Shown here: positions 17,004 to 24,916 of the stretch, piece after piece
How positions within the stretch are numbered: the stretch's first letter is position 1
How the letters are laid out: the number at the start of each line of letters is the position of its first letter
Assembly (NCBI GenBank): GCA_934667275.1
Contig: CAKULK010000001.1
Span: 248,001 to 312,000, forward strand
Origin: an uncultured Bacteroidales bacterium
GTDB taxonomy: Bacteria; Bacteroidota; Bacteroidia; Bacteroidales; Paludibacteraceae
Length of the DNA stretch: 64,000 nucleotides
Direction: 5' to 3'
Notes under the pieces: generated by a model
Databases searched by the model: none
Told to the model about the DNA's origin: nothing
What the model saw: the letters and a program-made list of their open reading frames with translations, nothing else
Made by a program: the position numbers and the translations under genes

Positions 17004-20000
17004 ATGATGAAAAAATTACTTCTTACTGCAATGGCTATCGCCACCACCATAGGCGCAATAGCCCAAGTAGAGCCGCCCGTTGGGGCTATCGATGGTCGCT
17101 TCTCTGTTGCGACAGACAAGCAAGTGTATTTCTCACAAGGTAACTTGCAATGCAACAATCCGAACAACGCTGCCACGCGCACATGGGCTTTCGCCGAACA
17201 TCAATACGACCGTATCGGCACTGCCAATCTGCAAAACACGAAAATAGGAGTCATATTGGGCGGCACTATCGACCTTTTCGGTTGGAGCGCGAACAACACC
17301 ACCGCTCCCTTCGGTATCAGCCTTTCGCAGGATGCCGCTGACTATGCCGGCGACTTCGTGGATTGGGGTACCAATGCCATTACCAACGGTGGCAACCAGC
17401 CTAACCTTTGGCGCACACTCTCACAAGCAGAATGGATATATCTGTTTTCAGGTAGAGCCAACGCCGATAATCTCTACTCGGCGGCTACGGTGAACAATAT
17501 CAATGGTATAGTAGTGCTACCGGACGCATTTGTCTGCCCCTCCACGGTTACGTTTACCCCAAAATCGACCAACACCTATACCATTACCGAATGGGAAACT
17601 ATGGAACAAGCGGGAGCCGTATTCCTACCCACTACCGGTGCCCGCGAAAAAAATACCACTTCCGGCTTTATTGAAATAGATGAAGACATTTTAGAAATAG
17701 CCGGATTCTATTGGTCTAGCACATCCGAAGCCATCAATAGTGCATTATGCACAGAAATATGGGATTCGGAAGTTAGCAATAGTTATTTCATTCGCCATAC
17801 GGGTATTGCCGTACGCCTGGTACAAGAAATCTCTGCCATAACCATTGTAGATGCGGAGCATGGTACTATCAGCGCAGACAAGACATACGCTCTCGCCGGC
17901 GAGACCATCACCATCACAGCCACCCCCGACGCTGGGTACACACTGCAGGGATTGGCTGTACAACAAGAAACAACCGCCATCGAGCTCACACCCGTTGTGG
18001 GACAAGACGGGCAATATACATTCATCATGCCGTCAGGGACCGGCGTAGAAGTGAAGGCTACTTTCTTCCGCCTATCCGACTACAAGCCGCAACCTATCTC
18101 GGTGGGACTGAACCACCAAGTATATTTCTCACCGGGAAACTTACAATTCAATGCCGTACAGGGCACCCACAAATGTGCCGATGGCAAGACACAGCAAGGC
18201 ACATGGCGTTTCGCCGAAAACCAATACGATGAGATTGGAGGAGACAATAGAAACCTGTCTGCCACCTACGACGGCTACATCGACCTCTTCGGTTGGGGTA
18301 CCAGCGGCTACGACAACACCACCCAAGACCCGTTGGCTGTCAATTATCAACCATGGGCAAGCAGCAAAACCAAAAACGCTGCAAACACCAACAACCCGTA
18401 TGGCTATGGTCCGTCCGGAAATATGCCCGACCGCGATATGGCAGGCAGCAGTGCGAACTACGACTGGGGTGTATATAATGCCATCAGCAACGGTGGCAAC
18501 CAACCTAAGCAGTGGCGTACCCTGACTCACACGGAATGGAGCCACATCATGAGCGGACGTACCAACGCAGACCAACTTCACTCTATTGGCACGGTGAATG
18601 ATATCAATGGTATGATTATTTTGCCGGACGCATTCCAAATGCCGTCCACCCTCCCTTGGACTCCCAAAGCCACCGACTACGCCACCAACACCTATACGGC
18701 TGCACAATGGAAACAATTAGAACAAATGGGTGCCGTATTCCTGCCACGGACACATGTACGCATCGAAAAAAATATTTTCTATGCAGGTGAAGGGCGTGCC
18801 GGATATTGGTTGAGCACTAATTACGGTACTTATTCCACCCATGCCTGTTATGCCGCATTCAGCCCCGGTAGTTCTGCCGGCACTTCATCTGCCGAACGTT
18901 GGGGTGGCAATCCTGTGCGCTTGGTACAGGATTTGCCTATAGCCCCATCCTACCAACCACAACCTATCTCCGTGGCAAAAAACAAGAAAGTACGTTTTGC
19001 CCCCGGCAACCTACAATGCACCGACCGCAACGCAACCCCAATGACCTGGGCATTTGCGGAGTATCAATATGACATAGTAGGAACCGGCAATACGATGTTC
19101 GTTCAAATAAGTATAAAACCCCTAAAATTCCAGAAAGCACTGAGCGATAAGATAGACCTCTTGGGTTGGAGTGCAGACCAAGCAAACACCTTGTTTGGCA
19201 CTATCCCATCTACCGACAGAGCAGACTATGCCGCCAACGAGTTTTTGGATTGGGGAGAGAACATCATCGGTACCGAGCCTGCCGACGAATGGTACACTTT
19301 AAGTTCCGAAGAATGGAACTATATCTTTATGGAACGTACCAATGCCGACCAACTATTCGGCTTTGGTTCTGTAAATGGCATAAACGGACTTATTATTCTG
19401 CCCGACGCATGGACCACGCCTGCCGGCATTACATTCAACTCGGCGGCCACAAAGAACATCCCGTTAAACGATATGGGAAGCGGATACGAAAACGAGGATA
19501 ATGACAATTATACACACAACACCTACACCATCTACGAATGGGCGCTGATGGAGCAAGCCGGAGCAGTATTTCTACCCGCCGGAGGTGAACGCAATGGTCT
19601 TAACCTGTCGGAGATAAATGCCTCAGGCAACTATTGGTCGGCTTCATTTGTCACAAACGCTGCATTGTGTATGAACTTCAACAATTCGATTCTAAGTCCG
19701 ATGCTTTCCACCGACCGACCCTCCGGCTATTCGGTCCGTTTGGCACAAGAGTATATGCCTACCATCATCATCCAACCAACCACAAACGGGACAATCAGTG
19801 CTGACAAAACAAAAGCCGCAGCAGGCGAAGTGGTTACCATCACCATTACACCTGATGAGACCTATAAGATGGCGACCCTCTCCGTCATATTTGGTACCAC
19901 CGCCATTACCCCTACTCCCGTGGCAGGCGAAGAAAACAAGTATCAGTTCACGATGCCTGCCGGCAATGTGGAAGTGAGCGTTACATTCATCCTCGAATAT

Positions 20001-20699
20001 GTGGACCTCGATTTGCCGAGCAAGGTGCTTTGGGCAACTACCAATATCGGTGCAAACACTCCATACGAATACGGCGACTACTTTGCATGGGGCGAGACCG
20101 CTCCACGAACAACCGGTTTCGATTGGACCAACTACACTTACTCCAACGACGACGGTAGCGTGATTAACAAATATAACGCCACCGATGGCAAGACCCAACT
20201 TGACAGCGATGATGACGCTGCCACACAACAATGGGGTGCACCGTGGTGTATGCCGACTCAAGCAAATTGGCAAGAACTTATCGACAACTGCGATTGGACA
20301 TGGACCGATGACTACCAGGGTACGGGCATAATGGGTAATATCGTTGCCTCTCGGACCAATAGCCATGCCATATTCCTACCCGCAGGCGGTGCTTACTTGG
20401 ATAATAGTCTCTCATTCGGCAACACAAGCGGTTTCTTCTGGTCGAGCACCTTGAGTACCGATAAAACCAAAGCATACAAACTCACTTTCAATGCAGGAAC
20501 CGGCGCAACTGCCCAAGTAACTGACTATCTGAGAAAGTCGGGTATCTCTGTACGTGCTATACGGGAAGCCCCGCACACCGCTGTTAAGCAAACTGATGCC
20601 TCAGCGGAGACGCAAGTACGCAAAATAGTTTACGGTGGACAAGTGTTTATCATTCGCGGCAACCAAGTATTCACCGTGATGGGACAAAAAGTGAAATAA
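17004..20699 (+). CDS. Modular secreted protein with three repeated domains, InlB-like repeats and a FISUMP-like domain
   Basis: 1231 residues with a signal peptide (MMKKLLLTAMAIATTIGAIAQ). Three copies of one domain of about 250-290 residues start near 32, 360 and 648, each with the order QVYFSQGNLQ, then AFAEHQYD, then DLFGWS/G, then FxDWG, then WRTLSxAEW, then NGIVVLPDAF, then EQAGAVFLP, then VRLVQE. Two InlB-B-repeat-like modules (about 279-355 and 919-990, GTISADKT...AGE) follow copies 1 and 3. Residues about 997-1188 resemble the Fibrobacter succinogenes major paralogous domain (YVDLDLPSKVLWATTNIG, DYFAWGETAP). The last residues QVRKIVYGGQVFIIRGNQVF resemble the C-terminus of the giant protein. 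It is probably exposed at the cell surface; its ligand is unknown. Confidence 0.8.
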   Translation: MMKKLLLTAMAIATTIGAIAQVEPPVGAIDGRFSVATDKQVYFSQGNLQCNNPNNAATRTWAFAEHQYDRIGTANLQNTKIGVILGGTIDLFGWSANNTTAPFGISLSQDAADYAGDFVDWGTNAITNGGNQPNLWRTLSQAEWIYLFSGRANADNLYSAATVNNINGIVVLPDAFVCPSTVTFTPKSTNTYTITEWETMEQAGAVFLPTTGAREKNTTSGFIEIDEDILEIAGFYWSSTSEAINSALCTEIWDSEVSNSYFIRHTGIAVRLVQEISAITIVDAEHGTISADKTYALAGETITITATPDAGYTLQGLAVQQETTAIELTPVVGQDGQYTFIMPSGTGVEVKATFFRLSDYKPQPISVGLNHQVYFSPGNLQFNAVQGTHKCADGKTQQGTWRFAENQYDEIGGDNRNLSATYDGYIDLFGWGTSGYDNTTQDPLAVNYQPWASSKTKNAANTNNPYGYGPSGNMPDRDMAGSSANYDWGVYNAISNGGNQPKQWRTLTHTEWSHIMSGRTNADQLHSIGTVNDINGMIILPDAFQMPSTLPWTPKATDYATNTYTAAQWKQLEQMGAVFLPRTHVRIEKNIFYAGEGRAGYWLSTNYGTYSTHACYAAFSPGSSAGTSSAERWGGNPVRLVQDLPIAPSYQPQPISVAKNKKVRFAPGNLQCTDRNATPMTWAFAEYQYDIVGTGNTMFVQISIKPLKFQKALSDKIDLLGWSADQANTLFGTIPSTDRADYAANEFLDWGENIIGTEPADEWYTLSSEEWNYIFMERTNADQLFGFGSVNGINGLIILPDAWTTPAGITFNSAATKNIPLNDMGSGYENEDNDNYTHNTYTIYEWALMEQAGAVFLPAGGERNGLNLSEINASGNYWSASFVTNAALCMNFNNSILSPMLSTDRPSGYSVRLAQEYMPTIIIQPTTNGTISADKTKAAAGEVVTITITPDETYKMATLSVIFGTTAITPTPVAGEENKYQFTMPAGNVEVSVTFILEYVDLDLPSKVLWATTNIGANTPYEYGDYFAWGETAPRTTGFDWTNYTYSNDDGSVINKYNATDGKTQLDSDDDAATQQWGAPWCMPTQANWQELIDNCDWTWTDDYQGTGIMGNIVASRTNSHAIFLPAGGAYLDNSLSFGNTSGFFWSSTLSTDKTKAYKLTFNAGTGATAQVTDYLRKSGISVRAIREAPHTAVKQTDASAETQVRKIVYGGQVFIIRGNQVFTVMGQKVK

Positions 20700-20720
20700 G
20701 CAAAAAGAGCAAAGTTATTC

Positions 20721-20751
20721 AAAAGGGAGCGCTGGTCGTTCCCTTTTGTTT
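20721..20751 (+). terminator. Rho-independent terminator after the 1231-residue protein
   Basis: An 11-bp stem AAAAGGGAGCG (20721-20731) with loop CTGGT and a complementary arm at 20737-20747 (one G-U pair), then TTTTGTTTATTT. It begins 21 bp after the stop codon. Confidence 0.85.
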
Positions 20752-20869
20752 ATTTATAGCATTGAGGGAAAAGATTTCTGCATATCCATCGGAGCAAAAC
20801 AAAAATAGAAAATGAAGCCAAATATAGACAAATATATAAGGGAAACAACAACTTAACATACAAGAAAAA

Positions 20870-20905
20870 GGGTCTATGGGTCAAATTGCAGGCTGAAAAG
20901 TGGGT
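20870..20905. repeat. 36-bp perfect inverted repeat, right copy
   Basis: Inverted partner of 16132-16167. It lies just outside the terminator of the surface protein gene and 11 bp before the terminal repeat of the IS256-variant fragment. Confidence 0.85.
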
Positions 20906-20919
20906 AGTATGTCTCTATA

Positions 20920-21026
20920 GGTCATTTTGCAGGCTGGAAAAATGGTGGTATGAATTGCCCCTAAAAATCTCCCTGTTGGGGATTGCGTAGTATGCGGCTT
21001 GGGGAGCGCGCAATAGTCTAAAAAAA
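20920..21026. repeat. 107-bp direct repeat, right copy
   Basis: Partner of 15812-15918, about 95% identical by eye. The hairpin present in the left copy is degraded here (GCGGCT...AGCGCG). Confidence 0.8.
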
Positions 21027-21057
21027 ACATCCGTTGAGGGTAAAAAAGAAAGGAAAA

Positions 21058-21861
21058 TCAGTTCAACCATTGCAGGAAAAAGCCGCTTATAAATCGCTTC
21101 CTGTTCTGCTGAGACATTCCCGTGTGATTGTTCAAGGACTTTTTCAGATCCGTAAAAGTGCCTTCAATCTTGTTGTTCGTCTTGGGCATTCCTGCACATT
21201 CGGGACGCAGAAAAGTGAACAAGTAAGGCAAGTAAAAATCAATACTGTGTACCACCGTTCGCACCTTTCTGTGGAGGTAACAACTCTTGCCGTCTTTGTG
21301 CGTAACGCGCTTGTTCAGGAACTCCGCATATCGCTCTTTCCAAGCGGCATATTCTGCTTCAAAGACCTCCTTTGTCAGGTGCTTCATCTCGCGCATAAGC
21401 AGCATCCAATCAATCGACGCTTTCATCTTCTGATTGCCTGTCAGATAACGCCTAACTATCTGTAACATATGGAATTGGCACATCTGCAAGGGGTAGTCTT
21501 TGAACTCCTTGAACAGAGCCTTTTTACCATCTATAATGATACCTTTTATCGTGTAACCGGCTGCTGTGATTGTGTCAATAGCCGTCCGATAGTCTTGGGT
21601 GGTTTCGCTCTTGACAAAGGCTACATACAGGGGCTTGTTTGTTGTATCATCCAATGCCAACATCACACCCCGATTATGCCCCCAATAGGTTACATCCAAA
21701 TGGACATATCCTGTTTGTCCGCTCCAATCCGGCTGTGTCGAAACACATTCTATCTTGCGTAGTCTGCGTTTGATGGAGGAGGTACTCAGGTGGTTTTGTT
21801 CTGCTATTTGGCAAATGGTCCGTTTGCCGTTTTGATAGGCATTGAAATATAACTTTTATTA
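21058..21861 (-). pseudogene. IS256-like transposase (variant Zn-binding type), 5'-truncated
   Basis: The frame reads from about 21861: a helix-turn-helix segment (GKRTICQIAEQNHLSTSSIK), then HLDVTYWGHNRGVMLALDD with the first catalytic Asp, GIIIDGKKALFKEF with the second, MCQFHMLQIVRRYLTG, and NNKIEGTFTDLKKSLNNHTG with the catalytic Glu. The C-terminus FISGFFLQWLN is intact. The zinc-ribbon N-terminus is missing. All catalytic residues remain, so the domain could fold, but no start codon or promoter is left. Confidence 0.75.
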
Positions 21862-21986
21862 AAAACGCCGTTTTTGGAAAAGTGTAGGGAAAGGGGCAAA
21901 AAAAGAATATTTTTTGGCATTGAATGTCAGCGAGTTACAAGCCGAAAATGCAAAATAAGCCATTTTGACGAAAAAATGAAAATAAA

Positions 21987-22018
21987 TTTGGATTTCGGAC
22001 GATTTTGTATTATCTTTG
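21987..22018 (+). promoter_or_regulatory. Perfect Bacteroidota promoter without an obvious gene
   Basis: TTTG (21987-21990), 20 nt, TATCTTTG (22011-22018). Nothing coding follows on this strand before the convergent DUF2851 gene ends at 22272. The expected transcript (from about 22023) covers the spacer described in the next entry. Confidence 0.75.
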
Positions 22019-22271
22019 CATAAGAATTAGGAGAAGATATTAGCAAGATTGCGGAACAATCAAGACAGATTCAAGACTGTCCCATGACAGACCTGTGACG
22101 GACTCGCGATAGACCAACGACAGACCCGCGAGAAGGGTGCTATCCTATAACCAATTACCAACAAACGGGTGTCTTTTAGAGATTGTTCTTTGAAGTGTGA
22201 ATACTATCCGATGAGGATAGGGGAGGGAGCGTTGTTTCTCTCTGCGGGGGTAAAGATGTTCACGCTATAAT
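22019..22271 (+). other. Non-coding 250-bp stretch downstream of an orphan promoter
   Basis: No open frame above 20 codons. It contains imperfect tandem words of the type GACAGACCYGYGA (about 22084-22135), a hairpin CTATCC-GATGA-GGATAG (about 22205-22221), and TTGTTCTTTGAA (about 22186-22197), which resembles a boxA-like antitermination element of Bacteroidota rRNA leaders. A small RNA or the relic of a lost transcription unit would explain it. Confidence 0.35.
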
Positions 22272-23561
22272 TTATGGTTGTACAGCGGGGTGTGGGCGTT
22301 CAAAAACAAGGTGCCCGACCTCGCAGTGGATACAGCGGTGGGGCTGGCAGTAGTTTTGGAAAAGGTGAATGAGTGCCTGAGTGTCCGCCGCATTACGGAT
22401 ACTCTGCCCGAGCAGTTTCCACTGGCGAATGATGGTGTTGTCCTCGGGGGCAATGTGCTGCAGCAACTGCAAGGCTTGCGCCGCCCCGTGCGTGTCCTCG
22501 CGGGCAAGTGCATAGGCGTACTTGTAGGGGATAATGGTGTTAATCAGCAGGATATCAATCGACTTGCTGCCCAATGGCGTAGCGGGTGCAATACGTGCGG
22601 TAGCCTCTGCGGGCGGTGTGCGGAGTTCGAGCAACGTGTGCAGGCGTGAGATGTCGGTTTCCTCCATAAGGTCTGCGAACAGGAATTCGGACTGATAGAG
22701 CAGTTGTGCGAATTGTCGAATGCGCACCTCAGGAAAGTTCTGCGGGCGCAGTCGGGCACGTTTCCACAGGTGTGCGTCCATCGGCGTGAGGGAGAACTTC
22801 TTGTTAAGGAACCGGTATTCGGATAGCAACGCCAGGCTTTCGGCATCGGTAGCGGTCTCCGTGGTGAGCAGGCCTGATTGTCCGAGGAGAATGGCTGTTA
22901 CTTGGAACAGGCTGTTCCGGTGTTTCTGCAGACACGAGAGCGGCGTTTGCAGGGCGAGGGTCTCGAAGGGTATGCCGTTGGTGTGAAAACCGAAATTGTG
23001 TGCCAAAGTGATGTAGAAAGCGTGCGCCCAACTCTGTTGCGTGATAGTCAGCAACTGTTTGATAGACTGATGCTTGCACTCCATACGTTTGTTCAGCAGC
23101 GCCTTGCGCCAACCTTCAGAGAGTAGGGTGGGGTCGCTCAGCAGTTGCCGGCTGCACTCAATGCTGCCGAAAGCAGAATCCATCTGCGTGGCGGGCTGCA
23201 ACATCTGCGAAAGATAGTCCACACCCTGCGGATAACGCAGTTCGCATTGCGCAACAGTCTCGCCGTGGCTGTTATAGACCTTCTTGTCCGCATCGCAGAC
23301 CACGTGGAGAATGATGTTGTCGTATGCGGTGTCCGTCTGGTGGCGGTGCTTGTACCAGTCGGAGGCGTGAATGTGCAGTTCCACGTTGCCGAACCAGTCC
23401 TGCCCGCCGATACGCAGGTGCACATTCGTGAAGTCGGGTCCCGCATCGCGGTTGTGCTGCCCCACGGAGATGATTTCCACCTCACGCCCATCGGTGGTGT
23501 GCTGAGCAAAGCCCGCCCAGAGACGGTGTTGCCAAATGTAGTGGAGCAGAATTTCGGGCAT
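22272..23561 (-). CDS. DUF2851 family protein
   Basis: A 429-residue protein of the DUF2851 family, widespread and single-copy in Bacteroidota, with no known function. The N-terminus MPEILLHYIWQHRLW and the block GQHNRDAGPDFTNVHLRIG, then WFGNVELHIHASDWYKH, are characteristic. The clustered His, Asp and Glu residues there suggest a metal- or nucleic-acid-related active site, but this is inference. No signal peptide. It starts 4 bp after the DUF389 gene and is the last gene of the dapF-dapL-DUF389-DUF2851 unit. Confidence 0.88.
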   Translation of the reverse strand: MPEILLHYIWQHRLWAGFAQHTTDGREVEIISVGQHNRDAGPDFTNVHLRIGGQDWFGNVELHIHASDWYKHRHQTDTAYDNIILHVVCDADKKVYNSHGETVAQCELRYPQGVDYLSQMLQPATQMDSAFGSIECSRQLLSDPTLLSEGWRKALLNKRMECKHQSIKQLLTITQQSWAHAFYITLAHNFGFHTNGIPFETLALQTPLSCLQKHRNSLFQVTAILLGQSGLLTTETATDAESLALLSEYRFLNKKFSLTPMDAHLWKRARLRPQNFPEVRIRQFAQLLYQSEFLFADLMEETDISRLHTLLELRTPPAEATARIAPATPLGSKSIDILLINTIIPYKYAYALAREDTHGAAQALQLLQHIAPEDNTIIRQWKLLGQSIRNAADTQALIHLFQNYCQPHRCIHCEVGHLVFERPHPAVQP

Positions 23562-23565
23562 ATGG

Positions 23566-24891
23566 TTAGCGGTTAACGAGGACGATATTTTCTGTGCTGA
23601 GGCGCACCCGCAGCCAATTGGTGACGCGCGTGGTCTCTTCTTTGGAGAGCGGATGTTTGCTCTCTATCAGCACCACCACCTCTTCCCGCTCTGTCGCACT
23701 GCCAGCAATACGCGCGCCTTTTGCCAATGTTACCGACTGAGCAGCAGGCAGTTGCGATTGTATCTCGGCAGCGATTTGGGCAGAGGGCAGTTGCTGTTGC
23801 TCATATTGCGCGAGACGTGCCTGCAATATGCGGATAGAGTCGTCGCGCTGCTTGATGTTCTGCTCGTTGGTGGCAATCAGGTTCTTCACTATCTCCGTCT
23901 CATTCAACTCGTTGAAGCGGATAGTGGCGTCCTCGTGGAAGATGATTTGTGAGCGCAACAGCCCGACACTCTCCGCCTCGCGGTACATCATTTCGCGCGT
24001 CTCGTCGGTGAGACTCTCACCCGCCAAACGCAGGTCGATGGTGTAAGGAGTCTGGTTGGTATTCACCTGATAGTCATAGATATAGGTCTTGCCGATGGAC
24101 TGGTTCTTCTTGATAAAGCGCGTGGCATTCTTGCTGAAATTGTTTTCCCGTATCACGTTGTAGGCGGTGAATACGCTCGGCACAATCAGTATGAGCACCA
24201 GAACCGTGGTCATGATGACGCGGTGTCCGTGTTTGCCGTTGGTGTCCTGCACTTTCGGGAAGTGGAGGTATTGGGCGGTGATGTAGGCAGCCAGCGCGAT
24301 GAACACGCTGTTGATGAAGAACAGATAGAGTGCGCCCACGGCATTCTGCCAGTTGAGGTTGGCGAGCCCGTAGCCCACGGTGCAGAGCGGCGGCATGAGG
24401 GCTGTGGCAATGGCTACGCCCGACAGCACGGTGCCCTTCTCCTTGCGCGAAATCTCCAGCACACCCGCCAGACCGCCAAAGAGCGCAATCATCACATCGT
24501 AAATGGTGGGCTTGGTACGCGCCAAGAGTTCGGTCGGGTTATCCACCTCCAACGGGGTGAGCACGAAATAGAGTGTGGAGGCTAACAGACTGATAGCCAC
24601 CATGATGCCCAAGTTCTTCAGTGACGACAACACCAACTGACGGTCGTTGGTTCCCAAGCCGAGCCCAAAGCCGATAATCGGGCTCATGAGCGGCGAGATA
24701 AGCATCGCGCCAATGATAACCGGTATGGAGTTCACGTTGAGTCCGATACTGGCAATGATGATGGCGATGAACAGAATGTACACTGTCGGTCCGCGGAAAG
24801 GCACGTTGTTGCGCACACTCTGGTAGGCGGCATCGACATCAATGTAGTCGGTCATGCTCAGGATAGAGCGGAGAAAACTTTTTATGTTCAT
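23566..24891 (-). CDS. DUF389 (TIGR00341-like) membrane protein
   Basis: A 441-residue protein. The first half (about residues 35-230) has six or so transmembrane helices with the family signatures SIPVIIGAMLISPLMSPI, GLAGVLEISRKEKGTVLSG and GVAIATALMPPLCTVGYG. The second half is soluble with a coiled-coil stretch around 330-380 and an OmpA/BON-like end. Members of this family are uncharacterised membrane proteins. It lies 25 bp downstream of dapL and 4 bp upstream of the DUF2851 gene. Confidence 0.88.
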   Translation of the reverse strand: MNIKSFLRSILSMTDYIDVDAAYQSVRNNVPFRGPTVYILFIAIIIASIGLNVNSIPVIIGAMLISPLMSPIIGFGLGLGTNDRQLVLSSLKNLGIMVAISLLASTLYFVLTPLEVDNPTELLARTKPTIYDVMIALFGGLAGVLEISRKEKGTVLSGVAIATALMPPLCTVGYGLANLNWQNAVGALYLFFINSVFIALAAYITAQYLHFPKVQDTNGKHGHRVIMTTVLVLILIVPSVFTAYNVIRENNFSKNATRFIKKNQSIGKTYIYDYQVNTNQTPYTIDLRLAGESLTDETREMMYREAESVGLLRSQIIFHEDATIRFNELNETEIVKNLIATNEQNIKQRDDSIRILQARLAQYEQQQLPSAQIAAEIQSQLPAAQSVTLAKGARIAGSATEREEVVVLIESKHPLSKEETTRVTNWLRVRLSTENIVLVNR

Positions 24892-24916
24892 AGCAATGGC
24901 TTAATGTGTTGATATT

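Larger units (their letters stand above)
20917..21861 (-). mobile_element. IS256-variant element lacking its 5' end
   Basis: It begins with the terminal repeat ATAGGTCATTTTGCAGGCTG (20917-20936), has the 107-bp segment shared with 15812-15918, then the transposase fragment on the minus strand. The other end, with the zinc-ribbon N-terminus, is missing: two stop codons (TAATAA) lie directly upstream of the preserved reading frame near 21861. The missing end is preserved in the small derivative at 15808-16061. Confidence 0.7.

Noticed and set aside
22186..22197. Remnant of an rRNA operon suggested by a boxA-like TTGTTCTTTGAA
   Set aside because: No 16S sequence follows and the match is short; kept only as a remark on the orphan promoter.
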